Shown here: piece by piece, positions 1-9,317 of the stretch
Position numbering within the stretch: the stretch's first letter is position 1
Layout: every line of letters begins with the position of its first letter
Origin: Sinomonas sp. P10A9
Lineage (GTDB): Bacteria > Actinomycetota > Actinomycetes > Actinomycetales > Micrococcaceae
Length of the DNA stretch: 64,000 bases
Direction: 5' to 3'
NCBI RefSeq assembly: GCF_041022165.1
Contig: NZ_CP163302.1
Coordinates: 2,852,001-2,916,000, forward strand
Position numbers and translations under genes: made by a program
Notes under the pieces: generated by a model
The model's input: only the letters and a program-made list of their open reading frames with translations
Told to the model about the DNA's origin: nothing
Database searches by the model: none

Positions 1-1162
1 GAACCGGCGGGGCCAGACCGCCTACCTGACGCTGCGGGACGTCGACGCCGAGATCTCGCTGCCAGCGTCTGCGTGGGGCACCGTCATGGCACGGCTACGG
101 GAGCCCATCCAGCGCGGCTCCCGCGTGGTGGCCCTCGTCAAGCCCGAGATGTGGCTCAAGACCGGCAGGCTGAGCATGGCCGTGCGCGACATGCGGCCGG
201 TGGGCCTCGGCGACCTGCTGGCGCGCATCGAGAACCTCCGGCAGGCCCTGGGCGCCGAGGGCCTCTTCGCCGACGAGCGCAAGAAGGCCCTGCCGCTGCT
301 CCCGCACCGGATCGGCCTCATCACCGGTCGGGACTCGGACGCAGAGAAGGACGTCCTCCGGAATGCCGCCCTGCGCTGGCCGGCCGTGGCCTTCGAGGTT
401 CGCGAGGTGGCCGTGCAGGGCAGCAGTGCCGTCTCCGAGGTCCTGGCAGCCCTGCGGGAGCTCGATGCCCACCCCGAGGTGGATGTCATCGTGATTGCCC
501 GCGGCGGTGGATCGCTGGAAGACCTGCTGCCGTTCAGCAACGAAGCGCTCGTCCGTGCCGTCTCGGAGGCCAGCACCCCCGTGGTCAGCGCGATCGGCCA
601 CGAGGCGGACCGGCCGATCCTCGACGACGTCGCGGACCTGCGCGCCTCGACGCCCACGGACGCCGCCAAGCGGATCGTCCCTGACGTGGCCGAGGAGCTC
701 CTGAGGGTCAGGCAGTGCCGGGACCGCATCGACCGGCAGGTGCGGCTGTTCGTCGAGCGGGAGTCGGAGCGCCTCGCCTCCATCCGGACTCGCCCTGTGC
801 TCGCGTCGCCGCAGACATTCGTCGAGGTCCGCCACGAGGAACTCGAGCGGCTGCGGGTCAGGTCGCACGCCGCGGTGAGCGGCGCCGTCGTGCGTGCGGC
901 CGACGCCGTGGCCCACCTGCGCGCCCAGATCCGCGCCCTCTCGCCGCAGCAGACTCTCGACCGCGGCTACTCGGTGGTGCAGCTCCTCGACGGCCCGGAC
1001 GCGGCCGTCATCCGTTCCCCCCAGGACGCACCCTCCGGTACCGCCCTCCGCGTCCGCCTGGCCCGCGGGACCATCGGGGCGCGCTCCGAGGGCCAGCTCC
1101 CCGACATCACGCACCGAGATGACACGACCACCCTCTCCCACGAAGGATCAGCACATGCCTGA
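1..1162 (+). CDS. xseA: Exodeoxyribonuclease VII large subunit (5' end outside the window)
   Basis: Catalytic subunit of exonuclease VII, which degrades single-stranded DNA to oligonucleotides in the cytoplasm. The reading frame is already open at base 2, so the N-terminal part of the OB-fold domain lies upstream; about 386 residues are visible. The visible part starts with the end of the OB fold ([13 protein letters not shown]), followed by the XseA catalytic region with [14 protein letters not shown] and [14 protein letters not shown], then a coiled coil, and LDRGYSVVQ near the end as in other XseA proteins. Its last 8 bases overlap the start of xseB, so the two subunits are translationally coupled. 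Family assignment is secure. Confidence 0.96.
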   Translation, partial: NRRGQTAYLTLRDVDAEISLPASAWGTVMARLREPIQRGSRVVALVKPEMWLKTGRLSMAVRDMRPVGLGDLLARIENLRQALGAEGLFADERKKALPLLPHRIGLITGRDSDAEKDVLRNAALRWPAVAFEVREVAVQGSSAVSEVLAALRELDAHPEVDVIVIARGGGSLEDLLPFSNEALVRAVSEASTPVVSAIGHEADRPILDDVADLRASTPTDAAKRIVPDVAEELLRVRQCRDRIDRQVRLFVERESERLASIRTRPVLASPQTFVEVRHEELERLRVRSHAAVSGAVVRAADAVAHLRAQIRALSPQQTLDRGYSVVQLLDGPDAAVIRSPQDAPSGTALRVRLARGTIGARSEGQLPDITHRDDTTTLSHEGSAHA

Positions 1163-1403
1163 GAAGACGCAGGAAACGTTCGAAAACCTCAGCTACGAGG
1201 AGGCCCGCGAACAGCTGGTCGGCGTCGTCTCGCGGCTCGAGGCCGGCGGGGTGAGCCTCGAGGAGTCGCTCGCGCTGTGGGAACGGGGCGAGGCACTCGC
1301 CTCCCGGTGCGAGGAGTGGCTCGAGGGCGCACGACGGCGCCTCGACGCCGCTCGCGGGAACGGCGCCTCCACGGGGTCGGGAGCAGGTACCCCCGGAGAC
1401 TGA
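1155..1403 (+). CDS. xseB: Exodeoxyribonuclease VII small subunit
   Basis: Small subunit of exonuclease VII, 82 residues, the usual length for XseB. The ATG lies inside the 3' end of xseA, with GGAT upstream. The protein has the family pattern [17 protein letters not shown], then [21 protein letters not shown], a two-helix bundle that assembles on the XseA coiled coil. The Gly/Ser/Thr-rich end is probably disordered. It converges on the polyphosphate kinase gene with only 15 bases between the stop codons, and no hairpin was recognised in that gap. Confidence 0.95.
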   Translation: MPEKTQETFENLSYEEAREQLVGVVSRLEAGGVSLEESLALWERGEALASRCEEWLEGARRRLDAARGNGASTGSGAGTPGD

Positions 1404-1418
1404 GGGCGCGCCCCGCCG

Positions 1419-2282
1419 TCAGCTCGCGGCGAGGAGCTTCCTCTGCTCCTCGATGTCGAACGCGGGAGCGGGCCATTGGGGGTCCATCCGCTCGAGCGCC
1501 GCGACGAGGAGTTCCTGGACCACGAGCCGCGCGTACCACTTGTTGTCGGCGGGCACCACGTACCACGGCGCGTAGGGGGCGCTCGTACGCTCGATCGCGA
1601 TCTGATATGCCTCCATGTAGGAGTCCCAGAGTCTGCGCTCAGAGAGGTCGCCAGGGTTGTACTTCCAGTACTTGGTGGGGTCGTCGAGGCGGGCAGTGAG
1701 GCGCCGCCCCTGCTCCTCTTTGCTGATGTGCAGCATCACCTTGATGATCTCGGTGCCCGACGCGTGGAGGTGTGCTTCGAAGTCCTGGATCGCCGAATAG
1801 CGGCGCTCGAGCTCGTCGGCATCCGCCCAGCCGTGCACACGGTGGATCAGGACATCCTCATAGTGCGAGCGGTCAAAGCAGCCCAGCATGCCAGGCCCTG
1901 GAAGCTGCTTCTCGACGCGCCAGAGGAAGTCGTGCTTCTTCTCCTCGTCGGTCGGGCTCTTGAACGCGGCGAGCTGGACGCCCTGGACATCCACGGCACC
2001 GACCACATGGCTGATCATGCCGCCCTTGCCCGCGGTGTCCATCGCCTGGAGGATCAGGAGGATCGAGCGGGAGCCCCCGCCCTTGCCCTCGGCGAAGAGC
2101 CTCTCCTGGAGGTCCGCGAGGTGCGGGTCGCGCTGGGTGAGCATCGCCTCACCTTCAGACTTGCCGGCCGCGAAGCCCGCCGTCGCGGCCGTGTCGAGGT
2201 CCGCGAGCCTGAAACCGGGTCGGACCACGAGGAAGTCCTCCGGCGCCTCGCTGAAACCGTGCCCTGCCTTGCGCTTGCCCAT
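1419..2282 (-). CDS. PPK2-family polyphosphate kinase (polyphosphate:nucleotide phosphotransferase)
   Basis: Transfers phosphate between inorganic polyphosphate and nucleoside mono- or diphosphates in the cytoplasm. It has 287 residues, typical of single-domain PPK2. Walker A is QAMDTAGKGG (about residues 79-88), Walker B is FDRSHYEDVL (about 136-145), and the lid region EEQGRRLTARLDDPTKYWK carries the arginines that grip the polyphosphate. Whether it prefers AMP, ADP or GDP cannot be decided from the sequence alone. It is a stand-alone gene, 40 bases downstream of the aminotransferase gene on the same strand. Confidence 0.93.
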   Translation of the reverse strand: MGKRKAGHGFSEAPEDFLVVRPGFRLADLDTAATAGFAAGKSEGEAMLTQRDPHLADLQERLFAEGKGGGSRSILLILQAMDTAGKGGMISHVVGAVDVQGVQLAAFKSPTDEEKKHDFLWRVEKQLPGPGMLGCFDRSHYEDVLIHRVHGWADADELERRYSAIQDFEAHLHASGTEIIKVMLHISKEEQGRRLTARLDDPTKYWKYNPGDLSERRLWDSYMEAYQIAIERTSAPYAPWYVVPADNKWYARLVVQELLVAALERMDPQWPAPAFDIEEQRKLLAAS

Positions 2283-2322
2283 GCGGCCCCTTCGCTGCGC
2301 GCCACCGGGGCGAGCACCCCGG

Positions 2323-3543
2323 TCAGTTGCCCTTGTACCTGCTGAGGAAGTCTCCCATACGGTTGATGGCCTCCTCGATGTCCGCCACGGCCGGGAGTGT
2401 CACCATCCGGAAATGGTCCGGGGCGTGCCAGTTGAAGGCGCGGCCGTGGGAGAGGAGGATCTTCTGCTCGCGCAGGAGGTCGAGGACGAACTGCTCGTCA
2501 TCGCGGATCGGGTACACCTCAGGGTCGAGCCTCGGGAAGAGGTAGAGGGCACCTTTGGCCTGGGTGGTGGAGACGCCCGGGATCGCGTTGAGCATCTCGT
2601 ACGCCTTGTTGCGCTGCTCGAGGAGGCGCCCTCCGGGCAGGATGAGGTCGTTGATGCTCTGGTAGCCGCCCAGCGCGGTCTGGATCGCGTGCTGCGCCGG
2701 CACATTGGCGCACAGTCGCATATTGGCCAGCAGGTTGATGCCCTCGAGATAGTCCGCGGCCTCCTTCTTGGGCCCCGAGATCGCCATCCAGCCTGCCCGG
2801 TACCCGCAGACCCGGTACGCCTTGGACAGGCCCGAGAACGTCAGGCAGAGCACGTCGTCGCCCGTGAACGCGGCGAGGTTCGTGTGGGTGGCGCCGTCGT
2901 AGAGGATCTTCTCGTAGATCTCGTCGGCGAAGATGATGAGGCCGTGCCGCTCGGCGAGCTCGACGATCCGGCGCAGCGTCGCATCGGAGTAGAGCGCGCC
3001 CGTCGGGTTGTTGGGGTTGATCACGACGATGCCCTTGGTGCGGGAGGTGATCCTGGCCTCCATGTCCTCGAGGTCTGGCTCCCAGTCCTTTTCCTCGTCG
3101 CACAGGTAGTGCACGGCGCGGCCGCCGGCAAGCGACACGGATGCGGTCCACAAGGGATAGTCGGGCATCGGTACGAGGATTTCATCGCCCTGCTCGAGGA
3201 GCGCCATGAGGGACATGGTGATGAGCTCGGACACGCCGTTGCCGAGGTAGATGTCATCGACGTGGATGTTCTGGATGCCGCGCGTCTGGTAGTACTGCGA
3301 GACCGCCGTGCGGGCCGAGAAGATGCCACGGGAGTCGCTGTAGCCCTGTGCGTGGGGCAGGTGGCGGATCATGTCGACGAGGATCGCATCCGGCGCCTCG
3401 AAGCCGAACGGTGCCGGGTTGCCGATGTTCAGCTTGAGGATCCGATGGCCCTCGGCCTCCATCTTCTGCGCAGCCTCCAGGATCGGGCCCCTGATGTCGT
3501 ACAGCACATTGTGGAGCTTGGAGGACTGCTTGAATTCGGCCAT
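2323..3543 (-). CDS. alaA: PLP-dependent aminotransferase, AlaA (alanine transaminase) type
   Basis: Class I/II fold-type I aminotransferase of 406 residues. It matches the AlaA group: it opens with KLHNVLYDIRGPILEAA and has LNIGNPAPFGFEAPDAI. NPNNPTGALYS binds the PLP ring, ADEIYEKILYDG carries the conserved Asp and Tyr, and the Schiff-base lysine is in SGLSKAYRVCGYRAGW. The likely role is glutamate-pyruvate transamination for alanine synthesis. The ATG start is directly followed by the conserved N-terminal segment. No operon partner is obvious; the neighbouring transporter operon ends 85 bases upstream. Confidence 0.92.
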   Translation of the reverse strand: MAEFKQSSKLHNVLYDIRGPILEAAQKMEAEGHRILKLNIGNPAPFGFEAPDAILVDMIRHLPHAQGYSDSRGIFSARTAVSQYYQTRGIQNIHVDDIYLGNGVSELITMSLMALLEQGDEILVPMPDYPLWTASVSLAGGRAVHYLCDEEKDWEPDLEDMEARITSRTKGIVVINPNNPTGALYSDATLRRIVELAERHGLIIFADEIYEKILYDGATHTNLAAFTGDDVLCLTFSGLSKAYRVCGYRAGWMAISGPKKEAADYLEGINLLANMRLCANVPAQHAIQTALGGYQSINDLILPGGRLLEQRNKAYEMLNAIPGVSTTQAKGALYLFPRLDPEVYPIRDDEQFVLDLLREQKILLSHGRAFNWHAPDHFRMVTLPAVADIEEAINRMGDFLSRYKGN

Positions 3544-3628
3544 TGTCCAAGAATGCCACAGGGCGTGAGCGGCAACTGTGCGATGCTGCTCACACCCCGT
3601 GGCATGACGCTGGATCAGCGCGGGAGGG

Positions 3629-4591
3629 TCAGGAGGCGAGGCCCTTCTCCTTGAGCCAGGCCTTCGCTGCGTCCGCGGGCGACTGCTTCTGGGTCCCGTT
3701 CACGGCCCGGTTGAGGTTCACCAGATCGTCCGTCGTGAGCTGCTTGGACACGGCGTTGAGCGCTGCCTTCGCCTGGTCCGAGACCGTGTCGGTGCGGACG
3801 AGCGGCACGACCTGCTGGGCGATGAAGTTGTTCTTCGGATCGTCCAGGACCACGAGGTCATTGTCCGCAATGGACGGCGTCGTCGTGAAGATGTCCGCCA
3901 CCTGGATGTCATTCGAGAGCAGTGCCTTGAGGGTCACGGGCCCGCCGCCGTCGCTCATGGCCTGGAACTGCTTGGGGCTGCAGCCGTACTTGTCCTTGAG
4001 ACCCGGCAGACCGTAGGCGCGCTTCTCGAAAGTCGCCGGTGCGCCGATCACCAGCTCGCCGCAGACCTTGCCCATGTCGTCGAGGCTCTTGAGGCTGTAC
4101 TTCGCCGCAGTGGCCTTCGTGACGACCATCGCATCCTTGTCCTCGGCCTTGGCCGGGCTCAGGATCGCGAGGCCCTTGGGGAGCTTGTCCGGGAGCGCTC
4201 CCGCGATGTCCGAGGCCGAGACCTGGGTGGCCTTCGTGTCCACGTACAGCAGGAGGTTGCCCGTGTAGTCGGGGACGACGTCGACTGAGCCGTCCTGGAC
4301 CGCCTTGTAGTACACCTCGCGCGCTCCGATGTTCGGCTTGGTCGAGGCCTTCACTCCCGCGGCGTTGAGAGCACCGGCGTAGATCTCTGCGATGATCTGG
4401 CTCTCCGTGAAGTCGGCGGAACCGATCACGAGTTCCTTGCCGGCGCCGCCGGATCCGCCGGAGGCCCCGGCGCTGCCGGTGCTGAGTGGATTCGACGAAC
4501 CGCCGCACGCGGTCAACGCGAGGGTCAGCCCGAGCCCCACCGCCACGGCGGCCATGGCCCTGCGGCGTGTGACGGGGAACTGCTGGATCAT
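3629..4591 (-). CDS. Osmoprotectant ABC transporter, substrate-binding lipoprotein (OpuAC type)
   Basis: Extracellular solute-binding lipoprotein of a glycine betaine/choline/carnitine-type importer, 320 residues. The signal peptide has a twin-arginine-like RRRAM start and ends in the lipobox LTAC, with lipidated Cys29. A Gly/Ser linker follows, then the OpuAC-type domain opening KELVIGSADFTESQIIAEIY, as expected for this class. Residues such as YTGNLLLY near the pocket fit quaternary-ammonium binders. It is the last gene of a four-gene operon; its ATG overlaps the stop of the upstream permease (ATGA). The true ligand is not known. Confidence 0.93.
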   Translation of the reverse strand: MIQQFPVTRRRAMAAVAVGLGLTLALTACGGSSNPLSTGSAGASGGSGGAGKELVIGSADFTESQIIAEIYAGALNAAGVKASTKPNIGAREVYYKAVQDGSVDVVPDYTGNLLLYVDTKATQVSASDIAGALPDKLPKGLAILSPAKAEDKDAMVVTKATAAKYSLKSLDDMGKVCGELVIGAPATFEKRAYGLPGLKDKYGCSPKQFQAMSDGGGPVTLKALLSNDIQVADIFTTTPSIADNDLVVLDDPKNNFIAQQVVPLVRTDTVSDQAKAALNAVSKQLTTDDLVNLNRAVNGTQKQSPADAAKAWLKEKGLAS

Positions 4592-5295
4592 GAGATTCCT
4601 TCCTGAACGGCCGCGACGGAGGCCAGTGGCTTCCGCGCGGAGGACGAGCGTGGACCCAGAGCGCGCTGGAATGCGCCCAGGACGAGGTCGGTGACGACGG
4701 CGATCCCGGCCACGAGGACCGAGCCCCCGAGCATCTGGGGATAGTCGGATAGGGCAAGGCCGTCGAAGATGTACCTGCCCAGGCCACCGAGGTTCGTGTA
4801 GGCGACGACGGTCGCCGTCGCGATGACTTGGAGGACCGCGGCGCGCAGCCCGCCGAAGATCACCGCAAACGCGTTGGGGAACTCGACCCCGAGCAGGACT
4901 TGGAACTCCCGCATCCCCTGGGCGCGGGCCGCGTCGACCACGACCGGGTCCACGGCAGCGATGCCCGAGTACGTCCCGGCAAGCAGCGGGGGGACGCTCA
5001 GGATGACGAGCGCCCAGATCGGCGGCATGAGGCCGATGCCCGCCAGGAGCACGAACAGCACGAGGAGCCCGAGCGTCGGGACGGCCCGAAGGGCGCCGGC
5101 AATCGCGACAACCACCACGCGGCCGCGTCCGGTGTGGCCCACGTAGGCCCCGATCGGGATCGCGATCGCTGCCGCGATGACCACCGTGAGCGCGGCGTAG
5201 AAGGCATGCTCGCCGAGGCGGGCAGGGATGCCCGAGTATCCGCTCCAGTTGTCGGGATCAGTGAGCCAGGCCCACGTCTGAGCGAGCAGGCTCAT
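4588..5295 (-). CDS. Osmoprotectant ABC transporter, permease protein (second)
   Basis: Inner-membrane permease of 235 residues with about six hydrophobic segments and the BPD-type coupling loop (VDPVVVDAARAQGMREFQVLLGVEFP). The start was set at the ATG giving MSLLAQTWAWL rather than 20 codons further upstream, because that ATG overlaps the stop of the preceding permease as ATGA and matches family length. Its own stop overlaps the start of the binding-protein gene. With the other permease it forms the transmembrane pore of the OpuC/ProW-like importer. Confidence 0.92.
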   Translation of the reverse strand: MSLLAQTWAWLTDPDNWSGYSGIPARLGEHAFYAALTVVIAAAIAIPIGAYVGHTGRGRVVVVAIAGALRAVPTLGLLVLFVLLAGIGLMPPIWALVILSVPPLLAGTYSGIAAVDPVVVDAARAQGMREFQVLLGVEFPNAFAVIFGGLRAAVLQVIATATVVAYTNLGGLGRYIFDGLALSDYPQMLGGSVLVAGIAVVTDLVLGAFQRALGPRSSSARKPLASVAAVQEGIS

Positions 5296-5972
5296 GCGCG
5301 GGCCGCCTTCCGCTGCGTGGGTGCGCCGGCCCCGCGGGCGTCGAGCCTCGCCCACGGCGAGAGCACGCGCCCAGCGAGCACGAGCAGCAGGTCCATGAGA
5401 AGGGCGAGGACGAGAATTGCGACGAGCCCTACGACGATCTCCGTGATGAATCCACGCTGGAGCCCCTCGGTGAACAGGATCCCGAGGTTGGGCATGCCCA
5501 CGAGCGCCGCGACGCTCACGAGCGAGATGTTGCTGACGGACACGGCCCTCAGGCCCGCTATGAGCACGGGCAGCGAGAGCGGCAGGTCAACGAGGAAGTA
5601 GCGCGTGGCGGCAGTGTGCCCCAGCGCCTGCGCAGCGAGGCTCAGCTCGCCGTCGACCGAGTCGAGGGCATCCAGCGACGCCCTCACGAGGAGCGCCACC
5701 GCGTACACCGTGAGTGCCACGATGACGTTCACGGGGTCGAGGATCCGCGTGCCGAGCAGCACGGGCAGGATGATGAACAGCGCAAGCGACGGCACGGTGA
5801 ACAGGATGGAGCTGAGCGTCAGGAGCGCAGTGCGCCACACGCGCCGATGCCGTACCGCCTGGGCGAGGGGAAGGCTGATGACCAAGCCGAGCGCGAGCGG
5901 GACCACCGCGAGAAGGAGGTGCTGGCCCGTGAGCGAGAGGATCCGCCCGGCATTCGCGATCGCCCACTCCAT
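5292..5972 (-). CDS. Osmoprotectant ABC transporter, permease protein (first)
   Basis: Inner-membrane permease of 226 residues starting MEWAIANAGRIL, with hydrophobic segments such as LLLAVVPLALGLVISLPLA and the coupling-loop signature LSLAAQALGHTAATRYFLVDLPLSLP. The start codon shares one base with the stop of the ATPase gene, and its stop overlaps the next permease start. This shows a tightly coupled order of ATPase, permease, permease, binding protein. The gene pair resembles opuCB/opuCD, but which permease corresponds to which is not decidable here. Confidence 0.92.
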   Translation of the reverse strand: MEWAIANAGRILSLTGQHLLLAVVPLALGLVISLPLAQAVRHRRVWRTALLTLSSILFTVPSLALFIILPVLLGTRILDPVNVIVALTVYAVALLVRASLDALDSVDGELSLAAQALGHTAATRYFLVDLPLSLPVLIAGLRAVSVSNISLVSVAALVGMPNLGILFTEGLQRGFITEIVVGLVAILVLALLMDLLLVLAGRVLSPWARLDARGAGAPTQRKAARA

Positions 5973-7084
5973 CAGGCGCCCTCCACCCCGGCACGCGAGC
6001 CTGCCGCCGCGGCACGCTCCCGCTGCGCCTGGGTGCGCCGGCGGTCCGCGTGGGCGATGACCTCGGTGGCACTGACCGTGCCCAGGAGGCGGCCGGCATC
6101 GTCCACGACGACCCCGCGTCCCGACGGCGAGGACAGCGCCGCATCGAGGGCGGAGCGCAGGGTACTTCCCGCGCGGTGGAGCGACCCGCCACTCACGAGG
6201 GTCCCGGGGAAGGCCTGGCCGGTCCAACCGACCGGACGCCCGTCCGCGTCGAGGACCACCGCCCAGTCGACAGGCACGTCCACTGCGACCTCCGCGGCGC
6301 GGACGGTCTGCGCGGCGTCGACCGCGAGCCCCTCATCATCGAAGAATCCGAGATGCCGGAATCCACGGTCGCGGCCGACGAATCCGGAGACGAAGTCGTC
6401 CACGGGAGCGCGAAGGAGCTCCTCCGGCCCGGCGAGCTGCGCCAACCGGCCGCCCACCGCGAAGACGGCGATGCGGTCGCCGAGCAGCACGGCCTCGTCG
6501 ATGTCATGCGTGACGAAGATGATCGTCTTGCCGAGGTCCCGCTGCAGGCGCAGTAGCTCCTGCTGAAGCTCGTGCCGGACCACCGGATCCACGGCGCTGA
6601 ACGGCTCGTCCATGAGGAGCACAGGTGGATCGGCTGCGAGCGCCCGGGCCACGCCGACGCGCTGCTGCTGCCCGCCGGAGAGCTGTGCCGGGTACCGCCC
6701 GCCGAGGTTCTGCGGGAGGCCGACGACGTCGAGCAGTTCCTGCGCGCGTGCGCGGGCCGCCGTCCGGGAGGCCCCGTTGAGGCGTGGAACGGTGGCGATG
6801 TTGTCCACGACCGTGCGGTGCGGCATGAGTCCAGCGGCCTGCATGACGTAGCCCATCGACCGGCGCAGGAGCGGCGCAGGCTGATCCGACGCATCGCGTC
6901 CGTCCACCGTGATGGTCCCGGACGTCGGCTCGACCATCCGGTTGACCATCCGCAGCGAGGTGGTCTTCCCGCAGCCGGAGGGCCCGACGAAGACCGTGAT
7001 CTCGCCGCGCGGCGCTGACAGGCTCAGGTGGTCCACGGCGGTGAGGCCACCGTAGACCTTGCTCACCTCGTGGAACTCGATCAT
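5972..7084 (-). CDS. Osmoprotectant ABC transporter, ATP-binding protein with C-terminal CBS domains
   Basis: Cytoplasmic ATPase that powers the importer, 370 residues, OpuCA/ProV type. Walker A is GPSGCGKTT (34-42), the ABC signature is LSGGQQQR (135-142), Walker B is LLMDEP (156-161) and the switch is FVTHDIDEA. The C-terminal part from about residue 255 contains a pair of CBS-like segments (for example GTVSATEVIAHAD), which in OpuA-type systems sense ionic strength. The start is placed at ATG 7084 (MIEFHEVSKVYGG). In-frame GTG codons at 7096 and 7102 are alternatives, and a GAGG sequence sits near them, so the N-terminus is uncertain by six residues. It is the first gene of the operon. Confidence 0.93.
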   Translation of the reverse strand: MIEFHEVSKVYGGLTAVDHLSLSAPRGEITVFVGPSGCGKTTSLRMVNRMVEPTSGTITVDGRDASDQPAPLLRRSMGYVMQAAGLMPHRTVVDNIATVPRLNGASRTAARARAQELLDVVGLPQNLGGRYPAQLSGGQQQRVGVARALAADPPVLLMDEPFSAVDPVVRHELQQELLRLQRDLGKTIIFVTHDIDEAVLLGDRIAVFAVGGRLAQLAGPEELLRAPVDDFVSGFVGRDRGFRHLGFFDDEGLAVDAAQTVRAAEVAVDVPVDWAVVLDADGRPVGWTGQAFPGTLVSGGSLHRAGSTLRSALDAALSSPSGRGVVVDDAGRLLGTVSATEVIAHADRRRTQAQRERAAAAGSRAGVEGA

Positions 7085-7189
7085 CGGATCGGACACGTAC
7101 ACCTCAATGGTCGCGGGCGGCCAACTGCATCTCGCGTGCTGGTGCGAGCCTACCAGCGCGGTCCGACAGGGGAACCGCGGAACGGCCGG

Positions 7190-8122
7190 CTACGGAACCC
7201 GCTCTCCCCCGCCGCCGTCGGCCGCGAGTTCAATGGTCCCGAAGATCGGGTCCCGGTCCAGGATCCGCACGTCGGTGATCCCTTGCTCGGCGAGGCCGGC
7301 GCGGAAGCCGTCCTGGATCCGGCCCACGTTCATCCCGAGTCCGCTGCCGAGGATCACCGGGCCCTCGAGATCGAGCTGGCGCGCCACCTGGGCGGCCATG
7401 CGCGCGAGATCGTGGGCGGCCTGGTCGACCATGAAGCGCGCACCCACGTGCCCGGCGTCGGCGGCCTCCGTGACGACTCGTGAACGCTGCGCCCAATAGC
7501 GTCTGCCAGTCCCGGGGGCGTGGAACAGTGCGATGAGCTCGTTGGGGTGGGCGAGGTCCGTGCTCGCCAGAAGGGCCTGCGTCAGATCATCCGGCTCGAG
7601 GCCGAGGTTCATGCGGTGCAGGCTGTACCGGACGGCCTCTCTGCCCAGCCAGTACCCGCTGCCCTCGTCCCCGAGCAGGTAGCCCCAGCCGCCCGCACGC
7701 GCCTCCTCGCCGGCGTCGTTCGTTCCCCACGCGGCGGACCCGGTGCCGGCGATGACGGCAACCCCCGTGCGCGCGCGGCCCGCGGCGAGCAGGAGCCGCG
7801 AATCGTGGACCACTGTGACCCGAGCCCGGGGCGCGTGCGGGTGGATGAGGGCGGCGAGCGCGTCTGCGTCCGCCTCGGTGTCAACGCCACCGGACCCGGC
7901 GAAGACCCGGGCGGCGTCGCCGGCGTCGAGCGCGGCGAACAGCTCCGCGAGGTTCGCCGCAGCGGTCTCCCGGCTCACGTTCTGGACGTTCGCGCTGCCC
8001 ACCTCGAGATCGGCCTGGACCTCGCCGCCCACCACCTTGATCCCGCGGGTCTTCGTTCCGCCGATGTCGAGGCCGATCATCAGCCCGCCGGTCGTCCTGT
8101 CAGTGGCGCTCTGCATGTTCAC
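7190..8122 (-). CDS. BadF/BadG-type sugar kinase (N-acetylglucosamine kinase-like)
   Basis: ASKHA-fold kinase of 310 residues. The phosphate-1 loop is GLDIGGTKTRGIKV, a second phosphate-binding segment is VIAGTGSAAWGTN, and GWGYLLGDEGSGYWLGREAV is the hallmark of the BadF/BcrA-type GlcNAc kinases. The probable reaction is ATP-dependent phosphorylation of N-acetylglucosamine or a related amino sugar during cell-wall recycling. The first codon is GTG at 8122; the ATG two codons later is equally possible, and neither has a strong Shine-Dalgarno. It is divergent from the nitronate monooxygenase gene, 49 bases away. Confidence 0.87.
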   Translation of the reverse strand: MNMQSATDRTTGGLMIGLDIGGTKTRGIKVVGGEVQADLEVGSANVQNVSRETAAANLAELFAALDAGDAARVFAGSGGVDTEADADALAALIHPHAPRARVTVVHDSRLLLAAGRARTGVAVIAGTGSAAWGTNDAGEEARAGGWGYLLGDEGSGYWLGREAVRYSLHRMNLGLEPDDLTQALLASTDLAHPNELIALFHAPGTGRRYWAQRSRVVTEAADAGHVGARFMVDQAAHDLARMAAQVARQLDLEGPVILGSGLGMNVGRIQDGFRAGLAEQGITDVRILDRDPIFGTIELAADGGGGERVP

Positions 8123-8171
8123 GGGCCCAGCCTAATGACTGCGGCGCCGCGCGACTGGCTAGGGTGATGGC

Positions 8172-9209
8172 ATGGACACCACTCTCCCTGCGGAACTGTT
8201 CGGAAACGGCGTGATCGCGGCGCCGATGGCGGGGGGCCCGAGCAGCCCCGAACTCGCCGCTGCCGTGGGCCGGGCAGGTGGGCTCGGCTTCCTCGCGGGC
8301 GGCCTCAAGGCGCCGGAGGCCCTCGAGGCGGAGCTCGCGACGCTCGACGGTGCAAGCGTTGACCGGAGCGTTGGGTTACGCCCCTTCGGCGTCAACCTCT
8401 TCGTGCCCAACACCGACGACATCGATCGCAACGCCGTCCTGGCCTACCGGGACCGCCTTCAGCCGGAGGCCTCGTCCGTCGGCGCCGCCGTTCCGGAGCC
8501 GAGATGGGCGGACGACGACGCGTTCCCGGCGAAGCTTGATCTCCTCCTCACGCGCCCGCCCGCCGTCGTCTCCTTCACCTTCGGCACGCCGCGCTGGGAC
8601 ACGGTTGCAGCGTTGCGCCGGGCGGGGTCGTTCGTCATCCAGACGGTCACGGGGGCCGAGGAGGCCACCGTCGCCGCGGCGCTGGGCGTCGATGCCCTCG
8701 TAGTCCAGCACCCCGACGCCGGCGGGCATTCCGCGGCCTTCCTCGGGCTGCCCGCGTTCGCTGGCACGCTGCCCCAGCTCGTCGACGCGGTCCGCGGCGT
8801 CGTCGACCTCCCACTGATCGCGGCAGGCGGGATCGGATCGCCGGACGACGCCGCTGCCGCCCGCGCGGCGGGTGCGGCGGCCGTCCAGGTGGGCACGGCC
8901 TTCCTGCGCACGCCGGAGGCCGGGACCAATCCTGTGCACCGGGCGGCCCTCGCCTCTCCGGACTTCACCCGGACGGCGCAGACCAGGGCCTTCTCCGGGC
9001 GCTGGGCACGGGGCCTGGAGAACGGGTTCATGCGCCGTCTGGCCGACGCCCCCGCAGGCTATCCGGTGATCCACCACCTCACGGCGCCCCTGCGCGCCGC
9101 GTCGGTCAGGGCAGGCAGCCCCGACCGCACGAGCCTCTGGGCGGGGACCGCGTGGGGCGCGGCCCGCGAAGAACCGGCGGCGGACGTCGTGGGCCGCTTC
9201 GCCGGCTGA
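8172..9209 (+). CDS. Nitronate monooxygenase (2-nitropropane dioxygenase family)
   Basis: FMN-dependent TIM-barrel enzyme of 345 residues that oxidises alkyl nitronates. It opens with the family pattern GNGVIAAPMAGGPSSPELAAAV and GGLGFLAGG. The flavin/substrate segment VVQHPDAGGHSA carries the conserved histidine, followed by LIAAGGIGSPDDAAAARAAGA and VQVGTAFLRTPEAGT, the FMN phosphate-binding part. The physiological substrate is not known; detoxification of nitro compounds such as propionate-3-nitronate is the usual role. No operon partner. Confidence 0.92.
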   Translation: MDTTLPAELFGNGVIAAPMAGGPSSPELAAAVGRAGGLGFLAGGLKAPEALEAELATLDGASVDRSVGLRPFGVNLFVPNTDDIDRNAVLAYRDRLQPEASSVGAAVPEPRWADDDAFPAKLDLLLTRPPAVVSFTFGTPRWDTVAALRRAGSFVIQTVTGAEEATVAAALGVDALVVQHPDAGGHSAAFLGLPAFAGTLPQLVDAVRGVVDLPLIAAGGIGSPDDAAAARAAGAAAVQVGTAFLRTPEAGTNPVHRAALASPDFTRTAQTRAFSGRWARGLENGFMRRLADAPAGYPVIHHLTAPLRAASVRAGSPDRTSLWAGTAWGAAREEPAADVVGRFAG

Positions 9210-9260
9210 TGCACCGCTCGCGATCGGCTGCTGGTGTGAGGATCGTGCCGGGTCTCCGTG

Positions 9261-9317
9261 TCAGTGGCCGAACGCGGTGTTGGTGGCCGAACGTGGCGTT
9301 GGCGTCAGTGGCCGAAC
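9261..9317 (+). repeat. Three imperfect copies of a GTGGCCGAAC motif at the 3' end of the aldo/keto reductase gene
   Basis: GTGGCCGAAC occurs at 9264, 9283 and 9308, spaced 19 and 25 bases. The third copy is part of the coding end of the aldo/keto reductase (complement, residues KFGH and stop). The other two lie just beyond the stop codon in the gap to the nitronate monooxygenase gene. This looks like a short tandem expansion of the gene's own 3' end. Confidence 0.6.
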
